From Nakamurella aerolata (lineage in GTDB: Bacteria > Actinomycetota > Actinomycetes > Mycobacteriales > Nakamurellaceae): DNA of 64,000 bases. The notes beneath the pieces were generated by a model. It worked only from the letters and a program-made list of their open reading frames with translations, did not search any database and was not told where the DNA came from. A program made the translations under genes and the position numbers. The stretch spans positions 1-64,000 of the forward strand of contig NZ_JABEND010000005.1 of NCBI RefSeq assembly GCF_013002705.1. Direction: 5' to 3'. Below, one piece after another: positions 8,619-17,902 of the stretch; within the stretch, counting starts at the first letter, position 1, and each line of letters begins with the position of its first letter.

Positions 8619-10426
8619 CGGCCGACCTGCCCGGCGAGCTGGCGGGCGGCGGCAGCGAACGCCTCCCCCCGCGCAGCGTAGGAGGCAAACATGTCCAGCG
8701 ACGCCGCGGTGGGCGCCAGCAGCACGGTGACGGAATCACGCGGCTGCTCGGTCACCTCAGGTGCGTCCTCTCCGGCGGCAGCATCTGATTGCCACCCTCC
8801 GGCGGCAGCATCTGACTGCCACCCTCCGGCGGCGGTGGCCAGCTGCCACGCCGCGCTCACCGCGCGCTGCATCGTTTCATCGTCGTTGCTGGGCAGTTCG
8901 ATCCGCGGGACATCGGGCGCGTGTCGGCGCAGAGCCTGCGCAATGAGCGGCGCGTCCACCCCGAACAGCACCACCCCGGCGAGCCGGTCGGCGACCTGCC
9001 GCACCAACTCGTCGACCGACGCGCCCTTGAGTTGCCCGCCGGCCAGCCACACCACCCGCGGGTAGGCAAGCAGTGACGCCGCGGCGGCGTGCGGGTTGGT
9101 GGCCTTGGAGTCGTTGACGAAAGTGACGGTGCCGCCCGCGGTTTCGCCCCCTGGCAGGACGACGGTCGCGACCGGCTCGTTGCGGTGCGCGCCGGGCGCC
9201 AGCTCGCGCACCGCGGCGGCGATCGCCTCGGGTGGGACGCCGACCGCGCGGGCCAGCGCCGCCGCGGCGATCGCGTTGCTCAGGTTGTGGTCCCCCGGCA
9301 GGGGCAGGTCGGCCACCGCGAACAACTCGCGCTCGGCGGGGGCAGCGTCGTGCGGCCACGCAACAGCGTTCTCCACCACCGACCCGCTGTGCTGATTGCG
9401 GCTCCCCACCACACCGCCGCTGTCCCCATTGCGGCTCCCCACCACACCGCCGCTGGTGACGCCGATCTGGCCGGGCGCCGGTTCACCCAGGGTGACGCCC
9501 ACCCGCAGCGGCGCCGGCGACTGGGCCAGCAGGGCGGCGGCCCCTGGGTCGTCGACGACGGCGACCGCGACGTCGCCGGTCAGCGCGCGGGCCTTGTCGG
9601 CGGCGTACCCGGCCATCGAACCGTGCCAGTCCAGATGGTCCTCGGCCAGGTTCAGCACCAGACCGGCGGTCGGGTGCAGGCTCGGCGCGTAGTGCAGCTG
9701 AAAGCTGGACAGCTCGGCGGCGACCACGTCCTGCCGGCCCGGCGCGGCCTGGTGTTTTGCCGGTCGGTCGGGCAAGGAACCGGCGTCCGCGGAACCGGCG
9801 AGCACCGCCTCCAGCACCGGCCAGCCGACGTTGCCGCTGGCCGTCACCTGCTTGCCTCCGGAGCGCAGCATGGCCGCCAGCATCCCGATGGTGGTGGTCT
9901 TGCCGTTGGTGCCGGTCACCACCAGCCAGTCGCGCGGCGCGTGCTCGGCACCGGAATCAGCAGCGCTTGGACCTGCAGCTCCGGAACCAGCCGCGCCAGC
10001 GCCAGCACCAGCACCAGCAGCGCCGGCGTGGTCCAGCCGCCAGGCCAGCTCCACCTCACCAATCACGTCGATGCCGGCGGCGTAGGCCGCGGCCAGCAGC
10101 GGGTGATGCGGCGGGATCCCCGCCGACGTCACCACCAGATCTGGTGCGTCCGGGCCGGACGGAAGCTCCTGCGGATCACCCAGAAACGTCACAGTGCCGT
10201 CAGTGCCCACTGCACCGTGAGCGCCGTCAGCACCGCGAGCGCCGTCAGCACCATCAGCCAACTCGAACAGCTCAGCGGGCGGGGTCCGGTTCGCGGTGGC
10301 CAGCACCCGGCAGCCCAGCCGCAGCAGCAGCCGCACCACCGGCAGTCCGGTCACGCCGACTCCGGCGGCCAGCACCACGTTGCCGCGGCCCGGCAGCCCT
10401 GGCGGCGGATCCTGCAGGTCGCTCAT
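8615..10426 (-). CDS. murD: UDP-N-acetylmuramoyl-L-alanine--D-glutamate ligase
   Basis: The cytoplasmic ligase that adds D-glutamate to UDP-MurNAc-L-Ala. The N-terminal Rossmann-like domain starts VVLAAGVGVTGLPVVRLLL, the P-loop is GTNGKTTTIGMLA, and NLAEDHLDWHGSM, FVNDSKATNPHA and VVWLAGGQLKG match the family. At 603 aa it is about 150 longer than E. coli MurD. The excess is low-complexity sequence, including a Gly/Ala-rich block after the first third and two minisatellite-encoded segments (GGVVGSRN repeats and AAAGGWQSD repeats). The catalytic motifs are all present, so the insertions probably lie in surface loops. Confidence 0.92.
   Translation of the reverse strand: MSDLQDPPPGLPGRGNVVLAAGVGVTGLPVVRLLLRLGCRVLATANRTPPAELFELADGADGARGADGAHGAVGTDGTVTFLGDPQELPSGPDAPDLVVTSAGIPPHHPLLAAAYAAGIDVIGEVELAWRLDHAGAAGAGAGAGAAGSGAAGPSAADSGAEHAPRDWLVVTGTNGKTTTIGMLAAMLRSGGKQVTASGNVGWPVLEAVLAGSADAGSLPDRPAKHQAAPGRQDVVAAELSSFQLHYAPSLHPTAGLVLNLAEDHLDWHGSMAGYAADKARALTGDVAVAVVDDPGAAALLAQSPAPLRVGVTLGEPAPGQIGVTSGGVVGSRNGDSGGVVGSRNQHSGSVVENAVAWPHDAAPAERELFAVADLPLPGDHNLSNAIAAAALARAVGVPPEAIAAAVRELAPGAHRNEPVATVVLPGGETAGGTVTFVNDSKATNPHAAAASLLAYPRVVWLAGGQLKGASVDELVRQVADRLAGVVLFGVDAPLIAQALRRHAPDVPRIELPSNDDETMQRAVSAAWQLATAAGGWQSDAAAGGWQSDAAAGEDAPEVTEQPRDSVTVLLAPTAASLDMFASYAARGEAFAAAARQLAGQVGR
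8771..8835 (-). repeat. 27-bp tandem repeat near the 3' end of murD
   Basis: Two nearly identical 27-bp units (8771-8797, 8798-8824) and part of a third, containing CCGGCGGCAGCATCTGA. They encode AAAGGWQSD repeats close to the MurD C-terminus. The frame is kept. Confidence 0.75.
9395..9454 (-). repeat. 33-bp tandem repeat inside murD
   Basis: Two copies of a 33-bp unit containing GCGGCTCCCCACCACACC, with starts at 9395 and 9428. They encode repeated GGVVGSRN-type blocks in the middle of MurD. The period is a multiple of three. Confidence 0.75.
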
Positions 10427-10431
10427 CGCGG

Positions 10432-11520
10432 TCAGGTGCCGCTGACGCTGAGCCAGTCGGCGTAGAACAGCCCGAGGCCGAGCGCCGCGGCCATCGCCGC
10501 CAACAGCCAGAACCGCACCAACACCGTGGTTTCCGGCCAGCCGGCCAGGTCGAAGTGGTGGTGGATGGGCGCCATCTTGAACACCCGCACCTTGCGGGTC
10601 TTGTACACCACGATCTGGATGATGTCGGAGATCATCTCGATCACGAACAGTCCGCCGATGGCCACCATCAGCAGCTCGGTCTTGGTGAAGATGCTCAGCC
10701 CCGCGACCATCCCGCCGAGCGCCAGCGAACCGGTGTCACCCATGAAGATCTTGGCCGGATGCGCGTTCCACCACAGGAATCCGATGCAGCCGCCGAGCGC
10801 CGCAGCGGCGACCACCGCGATGTCGAGCGGGTCGCGCACCTGGTAGCAGCCGCTGGCCAGCACACCCTCGACGCAGGAGTTGCGGAACTGGAAGAAGGCG
10901 ACGAACACGTAGCTGCCCAGCACCATCACCGAGCTGCCGGCGGCCAGGCCGTCGAGCCCGTCGGTGAAGTTGACCGCGTTGGACCACGCCGAGATCAGGA
11001 TGACGGCGAACAGCACGAAGCCGACGGTGCCGAAGCTGAGCCAGGCCAGATCACGGGTGTACGACAGGTGCGTCGACGCCGGGGTGAGCCCGCTGTGCGA
11101 CGAGCGGAACATCAGCGCAAGAATCCCGAAGCTGATTGCAATCAGCAGCTGCCCGACCAGCTTGGCCCGTTTGTTCAGGCCGAGGTTGCGCTTCTTGCGG
11201 ATCTTGATGAAGTCGTCCAGGAAGCCGACGAGGCCGAGCCCGGTGGTGAGGTACAGCAGCAACCAGGCCGACGCCGTCGGGCCGCCGCCGTCGCCGCCGA
11301 TCCAGTTGACGACGATGGTCGCCAGGTAGCCGGCCCACATCGCGGTGATGATCGCGACGCCGCCCATGGTCGGGGTGCCGCGCTTGACCTTGTGTGACTG
11401 CGGTCCGTCCTCGCGGATCTCCTGCCCGAAGCCGATGCGGGAGAACACCTTGATCAGGTAAGGGGTGAGCGTGATCGCGACGGCGAGGCCGACCACCGCG
11501 GCGATCAAGATGTTCTTCAC
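10432..11520 (-). CDS. mraY: Phospho-N-acetylmuramoyl-pentapeptide transferase
   Basis: A 362-aa polytopic membrane enzyme that transfers phospho-MurNAc-pentapeptide to undecaprenyl phosphate, making lipid I. Family signatures are visible: [16 protein letters not shown] near residue 42, [28 protein letters not shown], and [13 protein letters not shown] near the C-terminus. The length is normal. murD starts 6 bp after its stop. Unlike the rest of the cluster it is separated from its upstream neighbour murF, by 199 bp. Confidence 0.95.
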   Translation of the reverse strand: MKNILIAAVVGLAVAITLTPYLIKVFSRIGFGQEIREDGPQSHKVKRGTPTMGGVAIITAMWAGYLATIVVNWIGGDGGGPTASAWLLLYLTTGLGLVGFLDDFIKIRKKRNLGLNKRAKLVGQLLIAISFGILALMFRSSHSGLTPASTHLSYTRDLAWLSFGTVGFVLFAVILISAWSNAVNFTDGLDGLAAGSSVMVLGSYVFVAFFQFRNSCVEGVLASGCYQVRDPLDIAVVAAAALGGCIGFLWWNAHPAKIFMGDTGSLALGGMVAGLSIFTKTELLMVAIGGLFVIEMISDIIQIVVYKTRKVRVFKMAPIHHHFDLAGWPETTVLVRFWLLAAMAAALGLGLFYADWLSVSGT

Positions 11521-11719
11521 CGGTTCGGTTCCTGGCCTTTCAGGTCAGTGGCTGTCGGGTGGCTGGCTGTTCTGGTGGCTGGCTGTCGGGCGGCTGCTGG
11601 CCAGTTCGGATGGCCCGGCTCGGTCGGGTGGCTGGGCATCCGAGTCGGTTGCTCACCCTAGCGGCGATCGGCCCGCCGCTGGGTCCGGCTCCCCGACGCT
11701 CCGCGCGCCGGTTCGGGGG
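11521..11719. other. murF-mraY intergenic spacer with degenerate repeats
   Basis: This is the only sizeable gap inside the cell-wall cluster. It holds repeated short strings such as GGTGGCTGGCTGT and TGGCTGTCGGG at about 11545-11610 and no credible ORF. It could hold an internal promoter for mraY and the genes after it, but I see no convincing -10/-35 pair. Confidence 0.4.
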
Positions 11720-13411
11720 TCACGGTGCCGCTCCGGTCTCGCCGGCGACGGCGTCGCCAAGGTAACGCAGCCCGCTGTCGCGGCTGGACTTGAACAACAC
11801 AACGTCGCCGGGCTGCAGCAGCCGCTTCAGCTCGTCGCGCGCGGTGTCCGCGTCGGCCACCCTGATGATCTGCGGACGTGCGCCCTGGTCGGCTGCCGCT
11901 GCCGCCGTCGGTGCCGATGCCGCTGCCGGTGCCGACACCGAGGACGCCCGACGCCCCGACTCGGTTGCCTCGGCGGCGCCGTCGGCAATGTTGCCGGCCA
12001 GGTCGCCGACGGTGACGAGCACCGCAACACCCAGCTCGGCGGCCAGCCGGCCCACCTCGGCGTGCAGCCGTGCCTCGTCGGCGCCGAGTTCGAGCATCCC
12101 GCCCAGCACCGCGACGGTGCGCCGGCCGGCTGTACCTGCTCCGGTGACGCCACTGCCCTCCACCCCGGCGGCACCGTTAGTACCGGCGGCACCCATGGCG
12201 CTGAGCGCACGCAGCGCGGCGGCCATCGACTCGGGGTTGGCGTTGTACGCGTCGTTGATCACCGTGACGCCGTCCTGGCGCTGGTGGATCTCCATCCGCC
12301 AGCGGCTCAGCGGCCGGGCCGCGGCCAGCGCCTCGACGATCTGCGGGACGCCCACCCCGGCACGGTGCGCGGCGACGATCACCGCCAGTGCGTTGCGGAC
12401 CTGGTGCGCCCCGGACACCCCGAGCCGCACCGCGATCGGGTCGGCAAGGCCGAGCACCGCCCCGGTCAGAGTGAAGCCGGCGCGGCCCTGCGCGTCCAGC
12501 ACCACATCGGCGGCGGTGACGTCGGCGGTGCCGGTGCCGGCCGGTGCGGCCAGCCCGACGGTGATCACCTCGGCGCCGGTGCGCTCGGCCATCGCCGCCA
12601 CCCGCGGGTCGTCGGCGTTGAGCACCGCAAGCCCGCCGGCACCGTCGGACGTGCCCGGCGGCAGGGCGGCGACCAACTCGGCCTTGGTCTCGGCGATGGC
12701 GTCGGCGCTGCCGAACCCGAGCAGGTGCGCGGACCCGACGTTGAGCTCGATGCCGATGTCCGGCGGCGCGATGTCGGTGAGGTAGCGGATGTGCCCCGGC
12801 CCGGACGCACCCATCTCGGCGACCAGGTAGCGGGTGCGCCCGGTGATGCGGCACACCGTCAGGGGCACGCCGACCTCGGAGTTGTACGAGCCGACCGGGG
12901 CCACCGTCTCGCCTGCGGTGGCCAATACCTGGCCCAGCAGGTCTTTGGTGGAGGTCTTGCCGGAGCTGCCGGTGATCCCGATGACGGTGAAACCCGTTGC
13001 CGCATCGGTGTTCCCGGCGGCACTGTCGACCGCATTCGCGGCATGTTCAGTGGCGGCCAGCTCGCGGCGCCGGTCGATCACCGCACGGGCCAGCCGGGCG
13101 AACGCCTCCTGCACGGCGTCGTTGTCGGCCACCAACAACAGCGGCACCGGCGTCGCGGCGTCCGTCCCGGTCAGGTCGTCCTCCCGCAGCGGCCGACTGC
13201 CCAGCACCGCCACCGCACCGGCCGCGACGGCGGCACCGGCGTAACGGTGGCCGTCGGCGTGCTCGCCGATCCTTGAGATGTACAGCCCGCCCGGGCCGCT
13301 CTCCCGGGAATCGGTCACCACCGGTCCGTCCACCAGCAGGTCACCCGCCGTCGACGGGGTCAGGGTGGCGTCGGTCACCTCGGCGATCTCGGCCAGCGTC
13401 ATCGGAATCAT
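11720..13411 (-). CDS. murF: UDP-N-acetylmuramoyl-tripeptide--D-alanyl-D-alanine ligase
   Basis: The cytoplasmic ligase that adds D-Ala-D-Ala to the UDP-MurNAc-tripeptide. The start MIPMTLAEIAEVTDATL is typical. GITGSSGKTSTKDLLGQVL is the P-loop, VAEMGASGPGHIRYL and NDAYNANPESMAAALRAL are Mur-ligase motifs, and FKSSRDSGLRYLGD closes the C-terminal domain. At 563 aa it is 60-100 residues longer than usual. The additions are Ala/Gly/Thr-rich stretches around residues 420 and 500. It overlaps the murE stop by 4 bp (ATGA). Confidence 0.94.
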   Translation of the reverse strand: MIPMTLAEIAEVTDATLTPSTAGDLLVDGPVVTDSRESGPGGLYISRIGEHADGHRYAGAAVAAGAVAVLGSRPLREDDLTGTDAATPVPLLLVADNDAVQEAFARLARAVIDRRRELAATEHAANAVDSAAGNTDAATGFTVIGITGSSGKTSTKDLLGQVLATAGETVAPVGSYNSEVGVPLTVCRITGRTRYLVAEMGASGPGHIRYLTDIAPPDIGIELNVGSAHLLGFGSADAIAETKAELVAALPPGTSDGAGGLAVLNADDPRVAAMAERTGAEVITVGLAAPAGTGTADVTAADVVLDAQGRAGFTLTGAVLGLADPIAVRLGVSGAHQVRNALAVIVAAHRAGVGVPQIVEALAAARPLSRWRMEIHQRQDGVTVINDAYNANPESMAAALRALSAMGAAGTNGAAGVEGSGVTGAGTAGRRTVAVLGGMLELGADEARLHAEVGRLAAELGVAVLVTVGDLAGNIADGAAEATESGRRASSVSAPAAASAPTAAAAADQGARPQIIRVADADTARDELKRLLQPGDVVLFKSSRDSGLRYLGDAVAGETGAAP

Positions 13412-15195
13412 TGCGGCGCCTCACCTTTCCCGACCGACTCACCCTTCCCAGCCGACTCGGCCGCCGATCCCACGCCACCGGCGCCCGACCGCGCGCCCAG
13501 CGCGGATTCCAGCTGGCGCAGGTCGGAGAACGGGTGTTTGACGCCGTCGATCTCCTGGCCGGTCTCGTGGCCCTTACCGGCGATCACCACAGCATCACCG
13601 TGACCGGCCAGCGCGACGGCCATCGCAATGGCCTCGGCACGGTCGCCGATCTCCAGGATGGTGTCCGCGCGCAGCCGTGCCTCCCCCAGCTCGTCCTCAC
13701 CCAATTGGTGCGCACCCTCCAGCACGGCAGCGCGAATCTCGTGCGGCACTTCGGATCTCGGGTTGTCGTCGGTAACGATCACCACGTCGGCCAGCTCGAC
13801 GGCGGCCTGCCCCATCAGCGGCCGCTTGCCGGCGTCCCGGTCGCCGCCGGCGCCCAGCGCCACGATCACCCGGCCGGGCACCGACGCCCGCACCGCGGTG
13901 AGCACCGCCCGCACCGCCGCCGGTTTGTGCGCGTAGTCGACCACCGCGAGAAAATCCTGCCCGGCGTCCACCCGCTGCATCCGGCCAGGCACCTGCACGG
14001 CGGAAAGTGCCTGCGCCGCTGCCTGTATCGCCGACGGATCGGTGTAACCGGCGGCGTGCACACAGGCCAGCGCCAGCAACGCGTTGCCGGCATTGAACGG
14101 CCCAGGCAACCCCAGCTCGGTCTGCAGGGCCAGCCCGTCCGGCCCGGCGATCTGCAGCTGCTGGCGGCCGGTGGCGTCGGCGGTCAGCGCTTCCAGCCGC
14201 CAGTCGGCGGCGGCACCGTCCGGCGAGATGGTCACCATCGGGCGGCCGCCGGGGCTGGGGTGCTCGGCGGCCAGTCGGGCACCGTACTCGTCGTCGATGT
14301 TGCTGACACCGGCACCGAGCGGGGTGCCGCCGGCCGCGGCGGGCTGTCCGTCGAACAGCGACGCCTTGGCCAGGTAGTAGTCCTCCATGGTGGGGTGAAA
14401 GTCCAGATGGTCCTGACTCAGGTTGGCGAAAGCCCCTACCCGGTAACGGGTTCCGCCGACCCGCCCGAGCTGCAGCGCGTGGCTGGACACCTCCATGGCG
14501 ACCGCCTGGACCCCACGCTGGCACATCACCGCAAGCAACGCCTGCAGATCGGGGGCCTCCGGCGTGGTGAACGCGCTGGGTAGTTCGGTGCTGGTGCCGT
14601 CCGGCTCGGTGATGCGGGTCATCACGGTGCCGAGCAGCCCGGTGGTGAGCCCTTGCGCCCGCAGCGCGGCCTCCAACAGGAAGCACGTGGTGGTCTTGCC
14701 GGACGTCCCGGTGACGCCGATGATCTGCAGCCGCTCCGACGGGTGGTGGTAGATCGCCGCGGAGGCCGGCCCGAGCGCGCGCCGCGGCTGCTCGGTGAGC
14801 AGCACCGGCACCGAAAGACCTTGCTGGCGAACCAGTTCCCGTCCGGCAGCGTCGGTGAGCACCGCCACCGCCCCGGCGGCGACGGCCTGCCCGGCGAACT
14901 CGGCGCCGTGCACCCTGGCACCGGGCAGCGCACCGAACAGGTCACCGGGGCGGCAGTCGGCCGCGCGGACCGCTGCGCCGCTGAGCGCCACCTCGTCCGC
15001 CGGGTGGTCAACAGAACCCGGTTCCAGCCGCACGGCCAGCGCCGGGTCGAGCCCGGTCGCCACCTCGGCCAGCGGCACCGGGGTGAGCCCGGTCGGTCGG
15101 TCGGTCGGGCCGCCAGCCGCTCCGGCGGTCGGGTTACCACCGGCCGGGTCGCTGGGGCCGGCGGGGACACGGGAATCAGACGGCACGGCGGGCAA
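13408..15195 (-). CDS. murE: UDP-N-acetylmuramyl-tripeptide synthetase (meso-DAP adding)
   Basis: The ligase that adds the third stem residue to UDP-MurNAc-L-Ala-D-Glu. GVTGTSGKTTTCFLLEAAL is the P-loop region, LSQDHLDFHPTMEDY carries the conserved His, and VDYAHKPAAVRAVL is typical. DDNPRSEVP contains the DNPR signature of meso-diaminopimelate-adding enzymes, as opposed to the lysine type, which agrees with dapF at 47125. At 595 aa it has a roughly 40-residue Pro/Gly/Ala N-terminal extension and a Gly/Ser/Lys tail. It begins 2 bp after the ftsI stop. Confidence 0.94.
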   Translation of the reverse strand: MPAVPSDSRVPAGPSDPAGGNPTAGAAGGPTDRPTGLTPVPLAEVATGLDPALAVRLEPGSVDHPADEVALSGAAVRAADCRPGDLFGALPGARVHGAEFAGQAVAAGAVAVLTDAAGRELVRQQGLSVPVLLTEQPRRALGPASAAIYHHPSERLQIIGVTGTSGKTTTCFLLEAALRAQGLTTGLLGTVMTRITEPDGTSTELPSAFTTPEAPDLQALLAVMCQRGVQAVAMEVSSHALQLGRVGGTRYRVGAFANLSQDHLDFHPTMEDYYLAKASLFDGQPAAAGGTPLGAGVSNIDDEYGARLAAEHPSPGGRPMVTISPDGAAADWRLEALTADATGRQQLQIAGPDGLALQTELGLPGPFNAGNALLALACVHAAGYTDPSAIQAAAQALSAVQVPGRMQRVDAGQDFLAVVDYAHKPAAVRAVLTAVRASVPGRVIVALGAGGDRDAGKRPLMGQAAVELADVVIVTDDNPRSEVPHEIRAAVLEGAHQLGEDELGEARLRADTILEIGDRAEAIAMAVALAGHGDAVVIAGKGHETGQEIDGVKHPFSDLRQLESALGARSGAGGVGSAAESAGKGESVGKGEAPQ

Positions 15196-15197
15196 GG

Positions 15198-17393
15198 CTA
15201 CCCGCCCAGGTTCGGGTACAGCTTCCGCAGCGGCGCCATCTTCGCCGACGGCGGTACGTTGGCCGCGTTCATCAGGTAGCTGCCGAAGTCGTGGAACAGC
15301 GGGGCGGCGCTGTCGCCACCCTCGCGGTCACCGCCCGGCCGGTCCAACGCGATCGCGATCACGTACTTGGGGTTGTCCGCCGGCAGCATCCCCGCGAATG
15401 TGGTGGTGTACAGCGACTGCGAGTAGCCGTTGGTCTTCGGGTCGATCTGTTGCGCCGTACCGGTTTTGCCGGCCACCTGATAGCCGGCGATGGCGGCCTT
15501 CGGTGCGGTGCCGCCGTAGGCCATCGAACCGCGCTGCACGGTCGCGGTGAGCATGGTGCGCAGCTGCGCTGCGGCGGTTGCGCTCATCGCGCGGGTCTTC
15601 TTGCCGGGTTGCGCCGGCGTGGTGACGCCGTCGGTCGTTGTGCTCTTGACGATCGATGGTTGCACCCGCACCCCGTCGTTGGCGATCGCCTGGTACATCG
15701 AGGCGAGCTGCAGCACCGTCATCGCGACGCCCTGCCCGATCGGCACGTTCGCGAACGTCGCGCCGCTCCACTGCGACGGGTCGGACAGGATGCCGGCGGA
15801 CTCGCCGTTCAGCTGGATGCCGGTCTTGCTGCCGATGCCGAGCTTGCGGATCTGGTCGTACCAGACCTGCGGGCCGAGCTTCTCGGCGATCATCAGGGTG
15901 CCGACGTTGCTGGACTTGCCGAGGATGCCGGTCGCCGTCATGTCCACCGGTACGTGGCCCCAGGCGTCGCCGACGGTGATGCCGCCCATCTCGATCTTGT
16001 CCGGCACCGTGAACACCGTGTCGGGGGTGATCAGCTTCTTGTCCAGCGCGGCGGCCATGGTGACCACCTTCGCCACCGAGCCAGGCTCGACCGGGGTGGA
16101 GACCGCCAGGTTTCCGGTCTTCTTCGGATCCTCACCCGGCCGGTAGCTGGCCATCACCGGGACCAGGCCGGTATCGGCCTGCATCACCACCATGGTTCCG
16201 CCCTTGGCACCGGAATCGGCGACGGCCTTGGCGAGCAACTGCTGCCCGGTGTACTGCAGGTCGGCATCGATGCTGAGTTGGATGGAACTGCCGTCCCTTG
16301 CCGGGTTTTGCTGGCTGACGGTGCCGGGAATGGCGGCGCCGCCCGGGTAGTACTGCTCGGTGCGGGAGCCGTCCTTGCCGCCCAGCAGCGCGTCGAAGTG
16401 GCTCTCGATGCCGGCCAGGCCGTGACCGTCCCAGCCGGTGGAGCCGATCAGCGGATCGGCGATGCCGGCGTTGGGGTACTGCCGCATCTGCTGCGACTCG
16501 GTGACGACGGCGTTCAGCGCCTGGTTCTGCTGCTTGACGCTGAGCTTGTACTTCTTGTCCAGCAGCAGCGGGCGGACCTTGGCAAGCACCGCCTCGGCCT
16601 GCGCCGGCATCAGGTTGTCGGCGACGTAGAGGTACTTCTTGCCGGTCTGGTCGAGGTCTTTGCGGATCTTGGCCTGACTGATGCCCTCGGCCGCGGTGCT
16701 GCCCTGCAGCTGGGACCAGATCACCGCGGCCACCGCGTCACGCTGGGCCTTGTCCTGGAAAAGCTTGGGGCGCACCGCAAGTCGAGCACCCTCAATGGTG
16801 AACGCCATCGGCGTGCCGTCGGCGTCGGTGATCAGGCCGCGCTGTGCCGTCAGGGTGACGGTGCGGTCGCGAATCTGGTCACCGGCCGCGGCCCAGGCGT
16901 TGCCCTGCACGCCCTGCACCCACACCAGCTTGGCGAAAACGCCGGCGAGCAGGGTGAGCAGCACCGCCAGCGCGATGTTGCCGCGCCGCGGCAGGTTGGC
17001 CTTGACTCCGCGGGAGCGCTTGACCCGCCGGCCCCGCACCGACTTCACCTTGCGGGCCGGCCGCGGTGAGGCGACGACCCTGGCGCCGCCTGCGCTGCCG
17101 TGTCCGCGCTGGGGTGCGCGCTTGGCGCCGGGCTTCGAGCCGCTGGCCGGACGCTCGCCACGGGCCGGACGGTCGGTGCGGGCCGGACGGTCGGTGCGGG
17201 CGGGACGGTCGGTGCGGGCGGGACGGTCACTGCGGGCCGGGCGGTCACTGCGGGCCGGGCGGTCGGTGCGAGCGGCGGGCGCTGATTCCCTGCGCGGCAC
17301 GGTGTTCCGGGTCGGACGGGACCCGCGCGCCTGCTGCGAACCGCTGTCCCGAGACCCGCGGCCGTGGCCGGCCGATGGGCGTCCGGCGCTCAC
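15198..17393 (-). CDS. ftsI: Penicillin-binding protein 3 / FtsI septal transpeptidase
   Basis: A 731-aa class B PBP that crosslinks septal peptidoglycan with FtsW. A single membrane segment (NIALAVLLTLLAGVFAKLVW, about residues 138-157) follows a 135-residue basic cytoplasmic tail. The PBP dimerisation domain comes next. The transpeptidase domain shows SVAK (active-site Ser), SSN in GKSSNVGTLM and KTG in AGKTGTAQQ. The tail contains about seven copies of a (T/S)DRPAR hexapeptide encoded by an 18-bp minisatellite. The start overlaps the stop of the FtsL-like gene (ATGA). Confidence 0.94.
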   Translation of the reverse strand: MSAGRPSAGHGRGSRDSGSQQARGSRPTRNTVPRRESAPAARTDRPARSDRPARSDRPARTDRPARTDRPARTDRPARGERPASGSKPGAKRAPQRGHGSAGGARVVASPRPARKVKSVRGRRVKRSRGVKANLPRRGNIALAVLLTLLAGVFAKLVWVQGVQGNAWAAAGDQIRDRTVTLTAQRGLITDADGTPMAFTIEGARLAVRPKLFQDKAQRDAVAAVIWSQLQGSTAAEGISQAKIRKDLDQTGKKYLYVADNLMPAQAEAVLAKVRPLLLDKKYKLSVKQQNQALNAVVTESQQMRQYPNAGIADPLIGSTGWDGHGLAGIESHFDALLGGKDGSRTEQYYPGGAAIPGTVSQQNPARDGSSIQLSIDADLQYTGQQLLAKAVADSGAKGGTMVVMQADTGLVPVMASYRPGEDPKKTGNLAVSTPVEPGSVAKVVTMAAALDKKLITPDTVFTVPDKIEMGGITVGDAWGHVPVDMTATGILGKSSNVGTLMIAEKLGPQVWYDQIRKLGIGSKTGIQLNGESAGILSDPSQWSGATFANVPIGQGVAMTVLQLASMYQAIANDGVRVQPSIVKSTTTDGVTTPAQPGKKTRAMSATAAAQLRTMLTATVQRGSMAYGGTAPKAAIAGYQVAGKTGTAQQIDPKTNGYSQSLYTTTFAGMLPADNPKYVIAIALDRPGGDREGGDSAAPLFHDFGSYLMNAANVPPSAKMAPLRKLYPNLGG
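17155..17276 (-). repeat. 18-bp minisatellite in the 5' part of ftsI
   Basis: About seven units of 18 bp, of the form GGTCGGTGCGGGCSGGAC, arranged head to tail. On the coding strand they give repeated Arg-Pro-Ala-Arg-(Thr/Ser)-Asp. Units differ by single substitutions (C/G at one site, CGG/ACT at another), so the array is moderately old or has converted between two variants. Confidence 0.85.
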
Positions 17394-17902
17394 TGACCCG
17401 GCTCCTGCCCCGGCGTGGTGAGTTCGATGACCTTGGGTTTGGGCCCGCTGGCGTCGATCACGGTGACGTCGTCGGTCGGTGCCATGCCGAGCTTGGTCGC
17501 CTCGGCGGCGATCCTGGCCAGCGAATCCAGTTGTGCCACTTCGCGTTCCAGCGCCTCAATGTCGGTGCGCAGCTCACCGGAGCGTTCTTGCGAGTTGCTG
17601 ATCTGAATGCCGGTCTGGTCGGAGCGGGTGTTCAGGTACAGCACCGAGGCGGTCGCGAAGGCCAGCAGCGCGATCACCGCGATGACGAACGGCACCCTTG
17701 CCAGTCGCTCGCGGAGCGGGCGGCCGACCCGCAACAGCACCGGGTCGGTGCCGGTGTCCATCGCGGCCAGCCGCTGCAGGCGTCTGTCCCGCCTGTCATA
17801 TGCCTTGGTAGCAGCGGTTTTCGACCCTGCGGTCTTGGTCGACCCCGGGGTGGAGGGCGCAGCCGGGCGGGACCGGGTGGGGCGGGGTGCTGTGGTGGTC
17901 AT
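17390..17902 (-). CDS. ftsL: FtsL-like septum-formation protein
   Basis: A 170-aa bitopic protein. It has a basic Pro/Thr N-terminus, one membrane segment ([20 protein letters not shown], about residues 75-94), then a heptad-rich extracytoplasmic helix ([20 protein letters not shown]) predicted to form the coiled coil with the FtsB-like partner. The sequence is poorly conserved, so the name rests mainly on topology and on its position between rsmH and ftsI. It overlaps both neighbours by 4 bp. Confidence 0.82.
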   Translation of the reverse strand: MTTTAPRPTRSRPAAPSTPGSTKTAGSKTAATKAYDRRDRRLQRLAAMDTGTDPVLLRVGRPLRERLARVPFVIAVIALLAFATASVLYLNTRSDQTGIQISNSQERSGELRTDIEALEREVAQLDSLARIAAEATKLGMAPTDDVTVIDASGPKPKVIELTTPGQEPGQ

